A stretch of 64,000 bases of DNA from Alteromonas salexigens. GTDB lineage: Bacteria; Pseudomonadota; Gammaproteobacteria; Enterobacterales; Alteromonadaceae. The stretch spans positions 176,388 to 240,387 of the forward strand of contig NZ_JAOTJC010000004.1 in assembly GCF_025628895.1 (NCBI RefSeq). Reading direction: 5' to 3'. The translations under genes and the position numbers were made by a program. The notes beneath the pieces are model-generated. The model was given only the letters and a program-made list of their open reading frames with translations, was not told where the DNA came from and made no database searches. Below are positions 29,310 to 37,710 of this stretch, in pieces (positions within the stretch are counted from its first letter, which is position 1; every line of letters starts with the position of its first letter).

Positions 29310-31244
29310 ATGTCAAACACCGCAGAAAGACAATATTCCATACGCGGTATACTTATATTATCAGTCAGTGCAGTCATTTTATTACTTGGCATCATTGCCA
29401 CTATTTATCTGGTCAGCAGTACCAACAGCGAGATTGAACAAAGGGCTGGCGAAGAACAACAAGACATCAAAGACGAACTGATCAGTATTCTTACTACCAC
29501 TAACTCACTGATGACCCAGCAGGTACAGGCATCGCTTAATACCCTGGTAGAAAAGACCACCCAACTCGGCGCCCCCCGCCTGCAATCCGGCAGTAACCCA
29601 CCGGTATTGTATTTCGGCAATACGCCCATGAACGGTAATACCCAAATTGTGGATAGCGTGACTCAGCTGCTGGGCGGCACCGCGACGCTCTTTGTACGTC
29701 AGGGTAATGACTACGTTCGGGTGGCAACCAATGTCATTAAAGATGGTAAGCGTGCGACCGGTACCCGACTAGACCCGAACGGCCTGGCAATAGCCAGTAT
29801 CCGTAATAAAGACACCTTCATCGGGCAGGTTGATATATTAGGCAAGCCCTATATTACCGCTTATAAACCTATTCTCGACGCCACGAATACCGTAATTGGT
29901 ATCTGGTATGTGGGCTATAACGCCGACATTGCCGGGCTTAAAGACACGGTACAAAGCTCCCGGGTGTTGAACGATGGTATTGTTGTGCTACGCGATGACA
30001 AAGGTCGTGTGCGCGCACACAGCGATAACCTCACCGATAACGAATTATCCCGTATCAATCTGGATGACTCGTCACACTGGCAAAACCAAACCTACCCCTT
30101 TACCCCATGGCGCTATACCATCGACGTGGCTTATTCCGAAGATGAAGTAAACAGTATTGTGGCAGGCGAACTCAGTCGCCTGGTGATTATGCTGTTAATT
30201 GGCGCCCTGGTATTGATTGCCATATTGGTGGTCCTGGTGCGCAAATCAGTGTCGGCGCCGCTTAAGAAACTCAGTAACCGTATCCATGCCTTAGCCAGTG
30301 CGGAAGGCGATCTCACCCAGCGCTTTGAGCGCGGTAATATACGGGAAGTAAACGAGATATCTCTGGAGTTTAATGCCCTGCTGGAAAAGCTGCGCAATAC
30401 CATAGCGCAAAGTTCTGATGCATCTCATTCTATTGCTACCAGTTGTGAGCAATTAACAGCCACTGCTGCACAGTCTCACGATGTCGCCGAGAGACAGGCT
30501 GAAGAAACCGAACAGGTGGCTACCGCCATCAACGAGCTTAACGCCACCGCCCATTCAGTGGCGCAAAGTGCAGCTGAAGCCGAAACCATGTCAGTAGACA
30601 TTGCTGATTTAGCCGCCGCCACCCGCGAACTGGTAACCAAAACTACATCGCTGGCCGAGCAACAGCGCCGGGCGCTGACCGACACCAGCCTGCGCTCGAA
30701 AGAGCTGACTGTTCTGTCCGGCAACATAGACAATGTGCTGTCAGTAATAGAAAGCATTGCAGAGCAAACCAACCTGTTGGCTTTAAACGCAGCCATTGAA
30801 TCGGCCCGTGCCGGTGAGCATGGTCGGGGTTTTGCGGTGGTGTCTGATGAAGTGCGTCAGCTTGCTGTGCGCACCCAGGAGTCGATTAAAGAAATTCAGT
30901 CGAACATTGCCAAGGTACAGCAAGCCGTGGAGCAAGTTGATGATTCAGTTCTGGAATGCGCGCAGCAGTCCGAAGAGGTGGCCACCCAGAGCGCTGAAAC
31001 GGCCAGCGGCATCACCAGTCTGACTGAGAAGATTGATAAAATTCGCAGCACCAACGTGGAAATGGCCAGCGTGGCTGAGGAACAAAGCCAGGTAACCGAG
31101 CAGCTGAGCATGAATGTAGAGACCATCCGTGAATCATCGCAGCAAAACGCGCAGTTTGTAGAAAGCACCAATACATCGGCCCACCGGGTGGCCGAATTGG
31201 CCGAAGCTATTAACGAGCAGCTGCGCGGCTACAAAACCCGTTAA
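29310..31244 (+). CDS. Methyl-accepting chemotaxis protein with Cache3/Cache2-type sensor
   Basis: 644 aa. TM1 (about 14-34, [21 protein letters not shown]), then a periplasmic domain of about 250 residues with the Cache_3-Cache_2 signature ([47 protein letters not shown]), typical of small organic acid sensing. TM2 lies at about 290-311, then HAMP ([16 protein letters not shown]) and the signalling helix pair with tip [20 protein letters not shown] near 480-500. No terminal pentapeptide. Start at 29310 (MSNTAERQ); GGGG lies about 9 nt upstream. Confidence 0.93.
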   Translation: MSNTAERQYSIRGILILSVSAVILLLGIIATIYLVSSTNSEIEQRAGEEQQDIKDELISILTTTNSLMTQQVQASLNTLVEKTTQLGAPRLQSGSNPPVLYFGNTPMNGNTQIVDSVTQLLGGTATLFVRQGNDYVRVATNVIKDGKRATGTRLDPNGLAIASIRNKDTFIGQVDILGKPYITAYKPILDATNTVIGIWYVGYNADIAGLKDTVQSSRVLNDGIVVLRDDKGRVRAHSDNLTDNELSRINLDDSSHWQNQTYPFTPWRYTIDVAYSEDEVNSIVAGELSRLVIMLLIGALVLIAILVVLVRKSVSAPLKKLSNRIHALASAEGDLTQRFERGNIREVNEISLEFNALLEKLRNTIAQSSDASHSIATSCEQLTATAAQSHDVAERQAEETEQVATAINELNATAHSVAQSAAEAETMSVDIADLAAATRELVTKTTSLAEQQRRALTDTSLRSKELTVLSGNIDNVLSVIESIAEQTNLLALNAAIESARAGEHGRGFAVVSDEVRQLAVRTQESIKEIQSNIAKVQQAVEQVDDSVLECAQQSEEVATQSAETASGITSLTEKIDKIRSTNVEMASVAEEQSQVTEQLSMNVETIRESSQQNAQFVESTNTSAHRVAELAEAINEQLRGYKTR

Positions 31245-31284
31245 CCGCTTCAGCTGGCCGTGAATAAATTCAACCACCGAAACC

Positions 31285-31309
31285 AAGCAGCGGGTATGGC
31301 TCGCTGCTT
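31285..31309 (+). terminator. Hairpin after the chemoreceptor gene
   Basis: AAGCAGCG (31285-31292) pairs with CGCTGCTT (31302-31309), about 40 nt after the stop. Only three T follow, so this is a weak terminator candidate. Confidence 0.4.
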
Positions 31310-31540
31310 TACGCTTAAACAGTACGCAAGCGTTTCATTAATGGCTCCTGTCTTCGGGCACAGTTTCCCGACCCGTCACTGGTACTTCGCGAATGAAAGG
31401 GTTATGGTCACAGAACAACTGACTAATCCAAACGCGTTTGAGTTACTTAATTATGTGCATACGCAGGGAAAGTCGTTTAAAAAACGTATGATCACAGTAT
31501 GATACTTCGAAGCAATTAAGGCAGCGTTAGTCGGATAAGC

Positions 31541-33757
31541 ATGTTAGACACAAGCAGTCAGCACTCACTGGACCAAATAAAAAGTATTCTCAGCAACCAT
31601 TCTTCGTTAATGGATGCGTACGGCAAACTGGAACCCATCATTCTGAAAATGTTTGGCGCCAAGCGCATGAGTATTTTCCAGCGCCGTCGTCAGCATCAGG
31701 ATCTGGTTGCCCGCTTTAAAACCGGCAAAGAAACCCTCGAAATAAAGGTGCCCATCAGCCCGATGTCGATTGCCGGGTATGTGGCGCTGGCGCAGCTGCC
31801 GTTAATGATAGCCGACCCGTACAACGCTGCCGAGCTTAAAGAAATTCACCCGCGTCTGCGTTTTGCAGACAAGTTCGACAAAACCAGTGACTTTAAGACC
31901 ACCAATATTCTCTGTGTTCCTATTCTGAACGCCGGTGTCATGATGGGCGTTATGCAAATCATTAATAAGCAGCAGGGCAGCTTTAACGACGATGATCTGC
32001 AACTGGCGCAGGAGCTGGCCAACATTCTTGGTGCAAAATTCCGCTTTGAACTGGGTGGCACCAACAACCCCTTCGATTTACTGCTACATGAAAATGCCAT
32101 CAGTGAAAAGGCCCTGAAAGAGCTGGTAGAGTCTTCCAGCGATTTGCGTCAGGTCATTCAGCGCCTTACCTCTGAGCACCGTATTTCCGAAGATAAAATT
32201 GGTAACTCGCTGTCTATTCATTACCAGGTGCCGTTTTTATCTTACTTGCCGGACAAGTATCACCTGTACCAAAGTGACAGCCGGCTGAACCTGTCATACC
32301 TGAAGCGTAACTTTGTGGCCGTGATTGCCGATGTCCGCGATAAACCCATTGTGCTGATGGCCGAGCCCAACAATGCCGCATTGCTGATGGAGATTGAGAG
32401 CGCGCTGGGTATCGACAGCTATGATATTGCCGTAGGACTGCCTAACCATGTAATGCAATACTTAGGTGAAGGCGGTGGCGGCAACGCGCCGGGTGAAATG
32501 AGCGAAATTCTGGATGAAATTGGCTCTACCTCGGAAGACAATGATGATCAGGTAGACGAACTGTCGGACGACGCGCCGGCGGTTGTGCGTCTGGTTAGCC
32601 GGGTATTGCACGACGCCAAACGTCTGAATGCCTCAGATATCCACATCGACCCGGAAAAAAACGCCCCTACCCGGGTGCGCATGCGTGTTGATGGGGTTTG
32701 CCGTGACATGAGTCAGGTCCCCAACTCACACCATAACGCCGTGATTGCCCGTATTAAGATTATGGCCAACCTCAACATTGCCGAAAAGCGGGTACCTCAA
32801 GACGGTAAACTGGCGTTTCGCATGAGCGGCCAGCTGGTAGAAGTGCGGGTAGCCACTATTCCCACCGTGGCCGGCGAAGGCGTGGTCATGCGTATTCTTG
32901 CCTCGGGTGGTGCCATGCCTATCGGCAAAATGAACCTGGCGCTGGGCAATATGCAACGCCTGGAAGAAATGATTAAAAAGCCTCACGGTATCCTGCTGGT
33001 TGTGGGTCCCACCGGTTCGGGTAAAACCACCACCCTGCACGCCATTCTGGGGTATCTGAACACCCCGGAGAAGAAAATCTGGACGGCAGAAGATCCGGTG
33101 GAAATCACCCAGCCAGGGCTGCAACAGGTACAGGTTAGTCCGAAAATTGGCTTTACCTTTGCCAACGCCCTGCGCGCCTTTCTGCGGGCCGACCCCGACA
33201 TTATTCTGATTGGTGAGATGCGGGACAAAGAAACCGCTCACGCGGGTATTGAAGCGTCGCTGACCGGTCACATGGTGCTATCCACGCTGCACACCAACTC
33301 AGCGCCGGAAACTATTACCCGTCTGCTCGACTTAGGGCTGGATCCGGTAAATTTCTCCGACGCCTGTGTAGGGATCCTGGCTCAGCGGCTTATCCGTACC
33401 CTGTGCGGCAACTGCAAAGAGAAATATACCGCCACCGAGCACGACCTTGCGTTTATTAAGCGCCAGTACGGCGAAGATTTTCTGGCTGAACTGAATTTGC
33501 CTCAGCCCTTACAGCTGTATAAAGCGGCAGGCTGTGATGAATGTGGTGATACCGGTTACCGGGGCCGGACCGGCGTTCACGAGCTACTGGGGATGACGCC
33601 GGAATTGCGCTCCATGATATACAAGGAAGCCAGCGTGGCTGAAATGAAAGCGCAAGCCATGAGCGATGGCATGCGTACCCTTATTCAAGATGCTATTTAT
33701 AAAGTACTGAAAGGCGATACCGACATCGCACAGGTACAAATTGTTGGCGGCGACTAG
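31541..33757 (+). CDS. GspE/PilB-family secretion ATPase with N-terminal GAF-like domain
   Basis: 738 aa. Three parts are visible. Residues about 1-165 resemble a GAF domain (KVPISPMSIAGYVALAQLPLMIADPYN, TTNILCVPILNAGVMMGVMQIINKQ). Residues about 185-300 resemble MshEN (RISEDKIGNSLSIHYQVPFLSY), a fold that binds c-di-GMP in some relatives. After an acidic linker comes the hexameric ATPase with Walker A GPTGSGKTTT (489-498), Asp box, Walker B ILIGEMRDKET (about 555) and a CxxC zinc pair (CGNC...CDEC). No pilin, GspF or secretin gene is adjacent, so its machine is unknown. Confidence 0.9.
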   Translation: MLDTSSQHSLDQIKSILSNHSSLMDAYGKLEPIILKMFGAKRMSIFQRRRQHQDLVARFKTGKETLEIKVPISPMSIAGYVALAQLPLMIADPYNAAELKEIHPRLRFADKFDKTSDFKTTNILCVPILNAGVMMGVMQIINKQQGSFNDDDLQLAQELANILGAKFRFELGGTNNPFDLLLHENAISEKALKELVESSSDLRQVIQRLTSEHRISEDKIGNSLSIHYQVPFLSYLPDKYHLYQSDSRLNLSYLKRNFVAVIADVRDKPIVLMAEPNNAALLMEIESALGIDSYDIAVGLPNHVMQYLGEGGGGNAPGEMSEILDEIGSTSEDNDDQVDELSDDAPAVVRLVSRVLHDAKRLNASDIHIDPEKNAPTRVRMRVDGVCRDMSQVPNSHHNAVIARIKIMANLNIAEKRVPQDGKLAFRMSGQLVEVRVATIPTVAGEGVVMRILASGGAMPIGKMNLALGNMQRLEEMIKKPHGILLVVGPTGSGKTTTLHAILGYLNTPEKKIWTAEDPVEITQPGLQQVQVSPKIGFTFANALRAFLRADPDIILIGEMRDKETAHAGIEASLTGHMVLSTLHTNSAPETITRLLDLGLDPVNFSDACVGILAQRLIRTLCGNCKEKYTATEHDLAFIKRQYGEDFLAELNLPQPLQLYKAAGCDECGDTGYRGRTGVHELLGMTPELRSMIYKEASVAEMKAQAMSDGMRTLIQDAIYKVLKGDTDIAQVQIVGGD

Positions 33758-33781
33758 CGGCCAACAATCTGCCCTTCCCGA

Positions 33782-34537
33782 TCAGGGTTTCACTAACTTT
33801 AGCCGCCCAAACACGGATGCGTCGATATAGCCCAGGTTCTTGTCGCCGTCCACCGGCGCGATAGCATGGGAACCCATAAAGTGTTCACGGGTTTCACTGT
33901 TGTCGTTATCGCAATAGGCCAGCATAAAGCCCACTTCTTTCCCTGCTGTCAGCGTTACCGGTTCGCCGGGTGTGGCGGTGGTGAACGAGTCCGGATATAA
34001 CTTCAGCGCGACTTCCCAGGTCACCGCATACGGCGTGCTGTCAGCCCGTTGCCACGCGCTATCAAGATGATCGTTCAGCAGAATGACGCCTCGGTTGTCG
34101 TTCGCCGTGTCGCCGATATCCGCCACGTTGCCGTCAAGCGCGATGTGATAGGCAAACGCATTATGGCTATACAAGTGCTTTCCGCCGGAGGCATCTTCAT
34201 CCACAAAAATTTCCAAACAATCATCATCCCAGTACTGGATCCGCGGATTGGGATAACGGTCGTACAATACGTCGTCGATGACCTCCACGAGGACATACAG
34301 GTACTGCTCATCCCACAGCAGCTTGTAACGTCCTGAGAAGTCGGCGGGGGTGGGTGTTTCGCCCACAATATGATGACTGAGTTCGTGCCAGTCAGCCTGC
34401 TGCCAGGCAGGCTCCTCAGCTGCGCCATCGATGGTTAATGACGACGGGGTATAAGGTACAGATTGCGGCGCTTTCGCCTGGGCAGAAGTACTGAGGGCTG
34501 CGCCCAGTATGACGCCAATAATTGAGAATTTCACCAC
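33782..34537 (-). CDS. Secreted CBM9-like carbohydrate-binding protein
   Basis: 251 aa. Signal peptide MVKFSIIGVILGAALSTSAQA, then a single beta-sandwich resembling the CBM9/DOMON-like family: SLTIDGAAEEPAWQQADWHEL, then YKLLWDEQYLYVLVEVIDDVLYD, WDDDCLEIFVDED and the terminal GYIDASVFGRLKLV. No catalytic domain is attached. Family members bind xylan or cellulose ends, or are uncharacterised envelope proteins. Convergent with the ATPase gene; not linked to the sugar locus at 48-64 kb. Confidence 0.82.
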   Translation of the reverse strand: MVKFSIIGVILGAALSTSAQAKAPQSVPYTPSSLTIDGAAEEPAWQQADWHELSHHIVGETPTPADFSGRYKLLWDEQYLYVLVEVIDDVLYDRYPNPRIQYWDDDCLEIFVDEDASGGKHLYSHNAFAYHIALDGNVADIGDTANDNRGVILLNDHLDSAWQRADSTPYAVTWEVALKLYPDSFTTATPGEPVTLTAGKEVGFMLAYCDNDNSETREHFMGSHAIAPVDGDKNLGYIDASVFGRLKLVKP

Positions 34538-34807
34538 GGCTCCTTATAACACTGTGTAAATTTTACACGATCTACTAGCCCACTACGAGCGTGTGTCTGG
34601 CAGCATAACGCATTCAGCGCTATTTGCAGTCTCTATTCCAATTTCCAGCTGATTCTTTTTTATACAAATTTCCTTCACCCCATGTTGGCATGAGGGCGAG
34701 TGCTCGTTTTGGCATCAAATATGCGTGCGTAAACCACGAGAGAGGATGAGGCAAACTGCGAAAACCACACTACACGCGTCAGCGTGTGGGGCAGGTTGGA
34801 GGTTAAC

Positions 34808-35992
34808 ATGACGGTTAGTGCATTACCCACTGATGTGATTATTCAGGTGCAGCAAATGGCGAACGAAGAAGAGCGTAATCGCGTTCAGCCAACCAGTGAA
34901 ATTGATACTACCCCAAACGGCAATAACAATGCCCGGGACGAAGCGGCTGCGCCCAACGAGCGATTGCAAATTGCAGAACTGGAAGCCCGCCTGGAGGCCC
35001 TGCGTGCCCAGCGTGAACGCCGTGAAGCTGCCCAGCAGCAAGCCGAAAACCGCGCCCAGCAACGTCGTGAGCAACTGAATCAGCTTACCGGTAATACAGT
35101 GCAGCCACAGCCGCAGCAACCTCCTGCGGATCAACCCCAGTTTCCTCCGCGTGATCAGCAACAGGTTCGCACCGCTACCGTACAGCAGAATGAACTACAG
35201 CAGGCGCAGCAAACCCAGCGCGATATACTTCCCGGCGAACCGGCAAGTGCAATAGCTGCTACCCAGCGCGCCGATAGAACCGACACTACACAGCGTGAAC
35301 AGCAGGTGCAGGCCCGGGTTCAACAGGAAGTAAGCCAGCGGGAAGAGCGCCAGCAGCGCATTGCTAATGAAGCCGATCTGGCAGACGAAGAACTGGCCCG
35401 TCGTATACAGAAAGACGTTGGCGAACGGGAACAGCGTCAGCGGGAAACCATATTCACTCAGGTTGAAAACCGCGAGCAGCGCCAGTTGCTTACCACCCGG
35501 CGTATCGTTGAGGAAGCCCGCGCAGAAGCCTTGCAACTGCAACGAGACGCGCTAGATGCTGAACAGCAAAATATCCAGCTGCAACAACAACCACAGGCTG
35601 CACCTGACACCGAGGCACAACCAGAAATTAACCCTGCTACCCAGCCCGGCCCCCAGAGCGAACTGGCAGCCAGTGAGGTAGTTGCTGAAAAAGACGCCCT
35701 GGAGGCGTTATATTCTGAACAAACGCAAAGCCTGATAGAGCAAGCTGACGACGAACAGGCAACGCTAAGCACGGAAGAGCTAATTGAAACACTGCGGGAA
35801 GAAGCCGAGGCCTTAGAAGCGTTATTACGCCAGCAGGCCGCCAGTGAACTGCTGCCCGACCAGCAACTGGATGCAGAACTGAACGAAGTACGTGAAAGCC
35901 TGCAGGAAGAAGTGGAACGTAATGCACGGCGATTGCAGAATACCCAGCCAGCCGCCTCACGGCTGGGGCACTTTATTGATCAGGTGAGTTGA
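34808..35992 (+). CDS. Glutamine/glutamate/arginine-rich coiled-coil protein
   Basis: 394 aa. ATG at 34808 has GGAGG 6 nt upstream; the frame to 34784 lacks a site. No signal peptide or membrane span. After about 60 residues come long stretches dominated by Q, E, R and A with heptad-like spacing (about 60-105, 180-270 and 305-385), separated by proline/glutamine linkers (QPQPQQPPADQPQFPPRDQ, QPEINPATQPGPQSE). Not similar to any family I know; composition suggests a cytoplasmic scaffold or filament-like protein. Its 3' end is partly repeated at 37609. Confidence 0.7.
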   Translation: MTVSALPTDVIIQVQQMANEEERNRVQPTSEIDTTPNGNNNARDEAAAPNERLQIAELEARLEALRAQRERREAAQQQAENRAQQRREQLNQLTGNTVQPQPQQPPADQPQFPPRDQQQVRTATVQQNELQQAQQTQRDILPGEPASAIAATQRADRTDTTQREQQVQARVQQEVSQREERQQRIANEADLADEELARRIQKDVGEREQRQRETIFTQVENREQRQLLTTRRIVEEARAEALQLQRDALDAEQQNIQLQQQPQAAPDTEAQPEINPATQPGPQSELAASEVVAEKDALEALYSEQTQSLIEQADDEQATLSTEELIETLREEAEALEALLRQQAASELLPDQQLDAELNEVRESLQEEVERNARRLQNTQPAASRLGHFIDQVS

Positions 35993-36040
35993 TTTGCGCT
36001 TAGGTTTTCTCCGCCATCATTGCGGCACGGGCATCTTCCT
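35903..36040 (+). repeat. Direct repeat copy A: junction of coiled-coil gene end and sensor gene end
   Basis: Contains the last 30 codons of the coiled-coil gene and, from 36001, a 40-bp remnant that on the minus strand encodes EDARAAMMAEKT plus stop, the C-terminus of a hybrid sensor like the one ending at 37669. Compared with copy B (37609-37710) the alignable parts differ at about 8 of 62 and 5 of 40 positions, and copy A has about 35 extra bases in the middle. Confidence 0.75.
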
Positions 36041-36252
36041 TTAGGCTTTAATTGGTAGTACTCCTGTTTCTCTGTTCCAACATGCAACGGCGTATTATGC
36101 TCGATAACGGCGCTTGTATTCTGCAGGTTCGGGAGATATCAGGTTTTGGTATTATTCCTTGCACGCAAATCTAAACGTTGTTCAAGCTTCACGGTGTGTA
36201 CCACATTACACATCCGTCCGCATTGAACGATACTGGCTATTCAAATAGCAGG

Positions 36253-36289
36253 CAATGCATTTGCATTGTCGTGCATAGCGTATTATATT
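36253..36289 (+). promoter_or_regulatory. Promoter and possible operator of prlF-yhaV
   Basis: TTGCAT (36261-36266) and TATATT (36284-36289) are 17 nt apart. An inverted repeat CAATGC (36253-36258) / GCATTG (36263-36268) overlaps the -35 box. PrlF-type antitoxins repress their own promoter, so the repeat is a plausible PrlF site. The rest of 36041-36338 holds nothing else I can support. Confidence 0.5.
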
Positions 36290-36338
36290 TAATAGCAACC
36301 GGTATAGATGTGACCATCCTTTCACTCGGAGGTGGCTT

Positions 36339-36668
36339 GTGGCTAACGTAACATTAGAGACTGAATCAACGCTTACAGAGCGTTTTCAAACAACTGTACC
36401 CAGCCCTGTTCGTAAAGCTTTACACCTGAAGAAAAAAGACAAAATAAAGTATTCAATTCAGGCTGATGGCAGTGTTTTAATTACTAAACTCGCAGAAGAA
36501 GAAGTCGACCCAGTATTGGGCGAATTTCTTGCCTTTTTAGAACATGATATTAAGAAAAACCCCTCAAATTTGCAGCCACTGGGGGAAGATTTGCGCAATA
36601 GTGTAAGCGACTTGGTAGCAGGTGTTGAATTTGATTTGGATACGCCGTTATCAGACGAGGATGAATAA
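36339..36668 (+). CDS. prlF: Type II antitoxin PrlF (SohA)
   Basis: 109 aa. GTG start at 36339 preceded by GGAGGTGG. The N-terminal 55 residues match the AbrB/SpoVT swapped-hairpin DNA-binding fold of PrlF (ESTLTERFQTTVPSPVRKALHLKKKDKIKYSI). The acidic C-terminal half (FLAFLEHDIKKNPSNLQPL, GVEFDLDTPLSDEDE) corresponds to the toxin-binding part. In E. coli PrlF neutralises the ribosome-dependent RNase YhaV and represses the operon. Only 2 nt separate it from the toxin gene. Confidence 0.92.
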   Translation: MANVTLETESTLTERFQTTVPSPVRKALHLKKKDKIKYSIQADGSVLITKLAEEEVDPVLGEFLAFLEHDIKKNPSNLQPLGEDLRNSVSDLVAGVEFDLDTPLSDEDE

Positions 36669-36670
36669 AC

Positions 36671-37132
36671 TTGCCTGCAAGCATGCCCATAGTCGTCAAC
36701 GGGTGGACTTTGTATACACATCCTTTATTTGTGGAACAAGTCCAATCGCTTCGTGAGAAAGTAGAGGCACTGAAAGCAAAAGATCCCCATGGATATAAAA
36801 ACAAGAACGCTACAAAGCGGTTAGCAGCCATTTACAAGATTATCTTCGAAACTATACCGCAAGATCCGACGCTGCCCGAATACAGGCAGGGTAAAACTTT
36901 AGGCGCTCAGAATAAGCATTGGTTTAGGGCGAAGTTCTTTCAGCAGTACCGTCTTTTTTTCAGGTATCATGTCAAATCTAAGTTGATCGTATACGCTTGG
37001 GTCAATGATGAAAAATGTAGACGAGCATACGGAAGTAAAAGTGATGCGTATAAGGTGTTTGCTCAAATGATTGCGTCAGGAAACCCTCCCAATGATTGGG
37101 ATCAGCTTTTAAGCGAAGCAAAAAAAAGCTGA
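36671..37132 (+). CDS. yhaV: Type II toxin YhaV, RelE-like mRNA endoribonuclease
   Basis: 153 aa with TTG at 36671 (GAGG about 10 nt upstream) or 149 aa from the ATG at 36683; the latter begins MPIVVNGWTLYTHPLF, matching E. coli YhaV from its VNGWALYAHPCF. Conserved segments run full length: KNATKRLAAIYKII, FRQGKTLG-type (YRQGKTLGAQNKHWFRAKF), YRLFFRYH, WVNDEKCRRAYGSKSDAYKVFAQM and NPPNDWDQLL. No truncation, so the pair looks functional. Basic and AT-richer than the surrounding core genes. Confidence 0.92.
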   Translation: MPASMPIVVNGWTLYTHPLFVEQVQSLREKVEALKAKDPHGYKNKNATKRLAAIYKIIFETIPQDPTLPEYRQGKTLGAQNKHWFRAKFFQQYRLFFRYHVKSKLIVYAWVNDEKCRRAYGSKSDAYKVFAQMIASGNPPNDWDQLLSEAKKS

Positions 37133-37608
37133 GCTGTAGGCTGTTTTTCGATAAAAAAACAGTGTAAGAGGCTTGAATTACACAATACTGAGGGCTATTT
37201 CGACCGATATAAAAGAGAATATTGCCAATTTTAGACCAACACACTTTGCTCCTAAAATAGAAATTTAAAAGTAAGTATGAGCTACTAAAGTTTAGATTTC
37301 AAAGCGTTAATTTCTCTGAGAATAATTGAATACCTAACGCGCAAATTTGCTCAATAAAAATAAATGTCGATACGCGTTAAATTTATTCTTCTGTTACGTT
37401 AGTAGGAAAGAAAACTGCCTATACCCGGCGAGGTAACCATCACACACTTTATATTGATTGGGTACGACTAGATACCTGTTTGTTGAGTGCTGCTGGTGTA
37501 CAAATTTCTATTTCTAAAGCGCTTGTCCATATACGCAGAATGGCTCGTGATTCACATTTTTCATTACAATGCTCGGATTTCCATCACAAGGTAACCTGGT
37601 TTTAGTTT
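37133..37608. other. AT-rich spacer after the toxin gene
   Basis: About 475 bp without a supported ORF. CTGTTTTT / AAAAACAG around 37141-37162 could form a hairpin just after yhaV. The rest is AT-rich and appears to be part of the inserted segment that ends at repeat copy B. Confidence 0.5.
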
Positions 37609-37710
37609 CAGGAAGAAGTCGCGCGTAATGCACAGCGATTGCAGAATACTTAGCCAGTCGCATCACGGCTAGGTTTTCTCCGCCACCATCGCCGCACGGG
37701 CCTCTACCTG
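37609..37710 (+). repeat. Direct repeat copy B: remnant of coiled-coil gene end joined to the sensor gene end
   Basis: 37609-37670 repeats the 3' end of the coiled-coil gene (copy A 35903-35964) with an in-frame TAG and other changes, so it is a dead remnant. It runs straight into the live C-terminal codons of the hybrid sensor (EARAAMVAEKT). About 35 bases present in copy A between the two parts are missing. Confidence 0.75.

Noticed and set aside
31260-31502. 80-codon plus-strand ORF between the chemoreceptor and the secretion ATPase
   Set aside because: GTG start without ribosome site, it covers a terminator-like hairpin, composition is not protein-like and I see no relatives.
32726-33271. 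181-codon minus-strand ORF
   Set aside because: Antisense to the Walker motifs of the secretion ATPase; shadow.
33782-34537. CBM9-like gene as a member of the beta-glucoside locus
   Set aside because: 14 kb away, with no operator palindrome upstream and unrelated neighbours.
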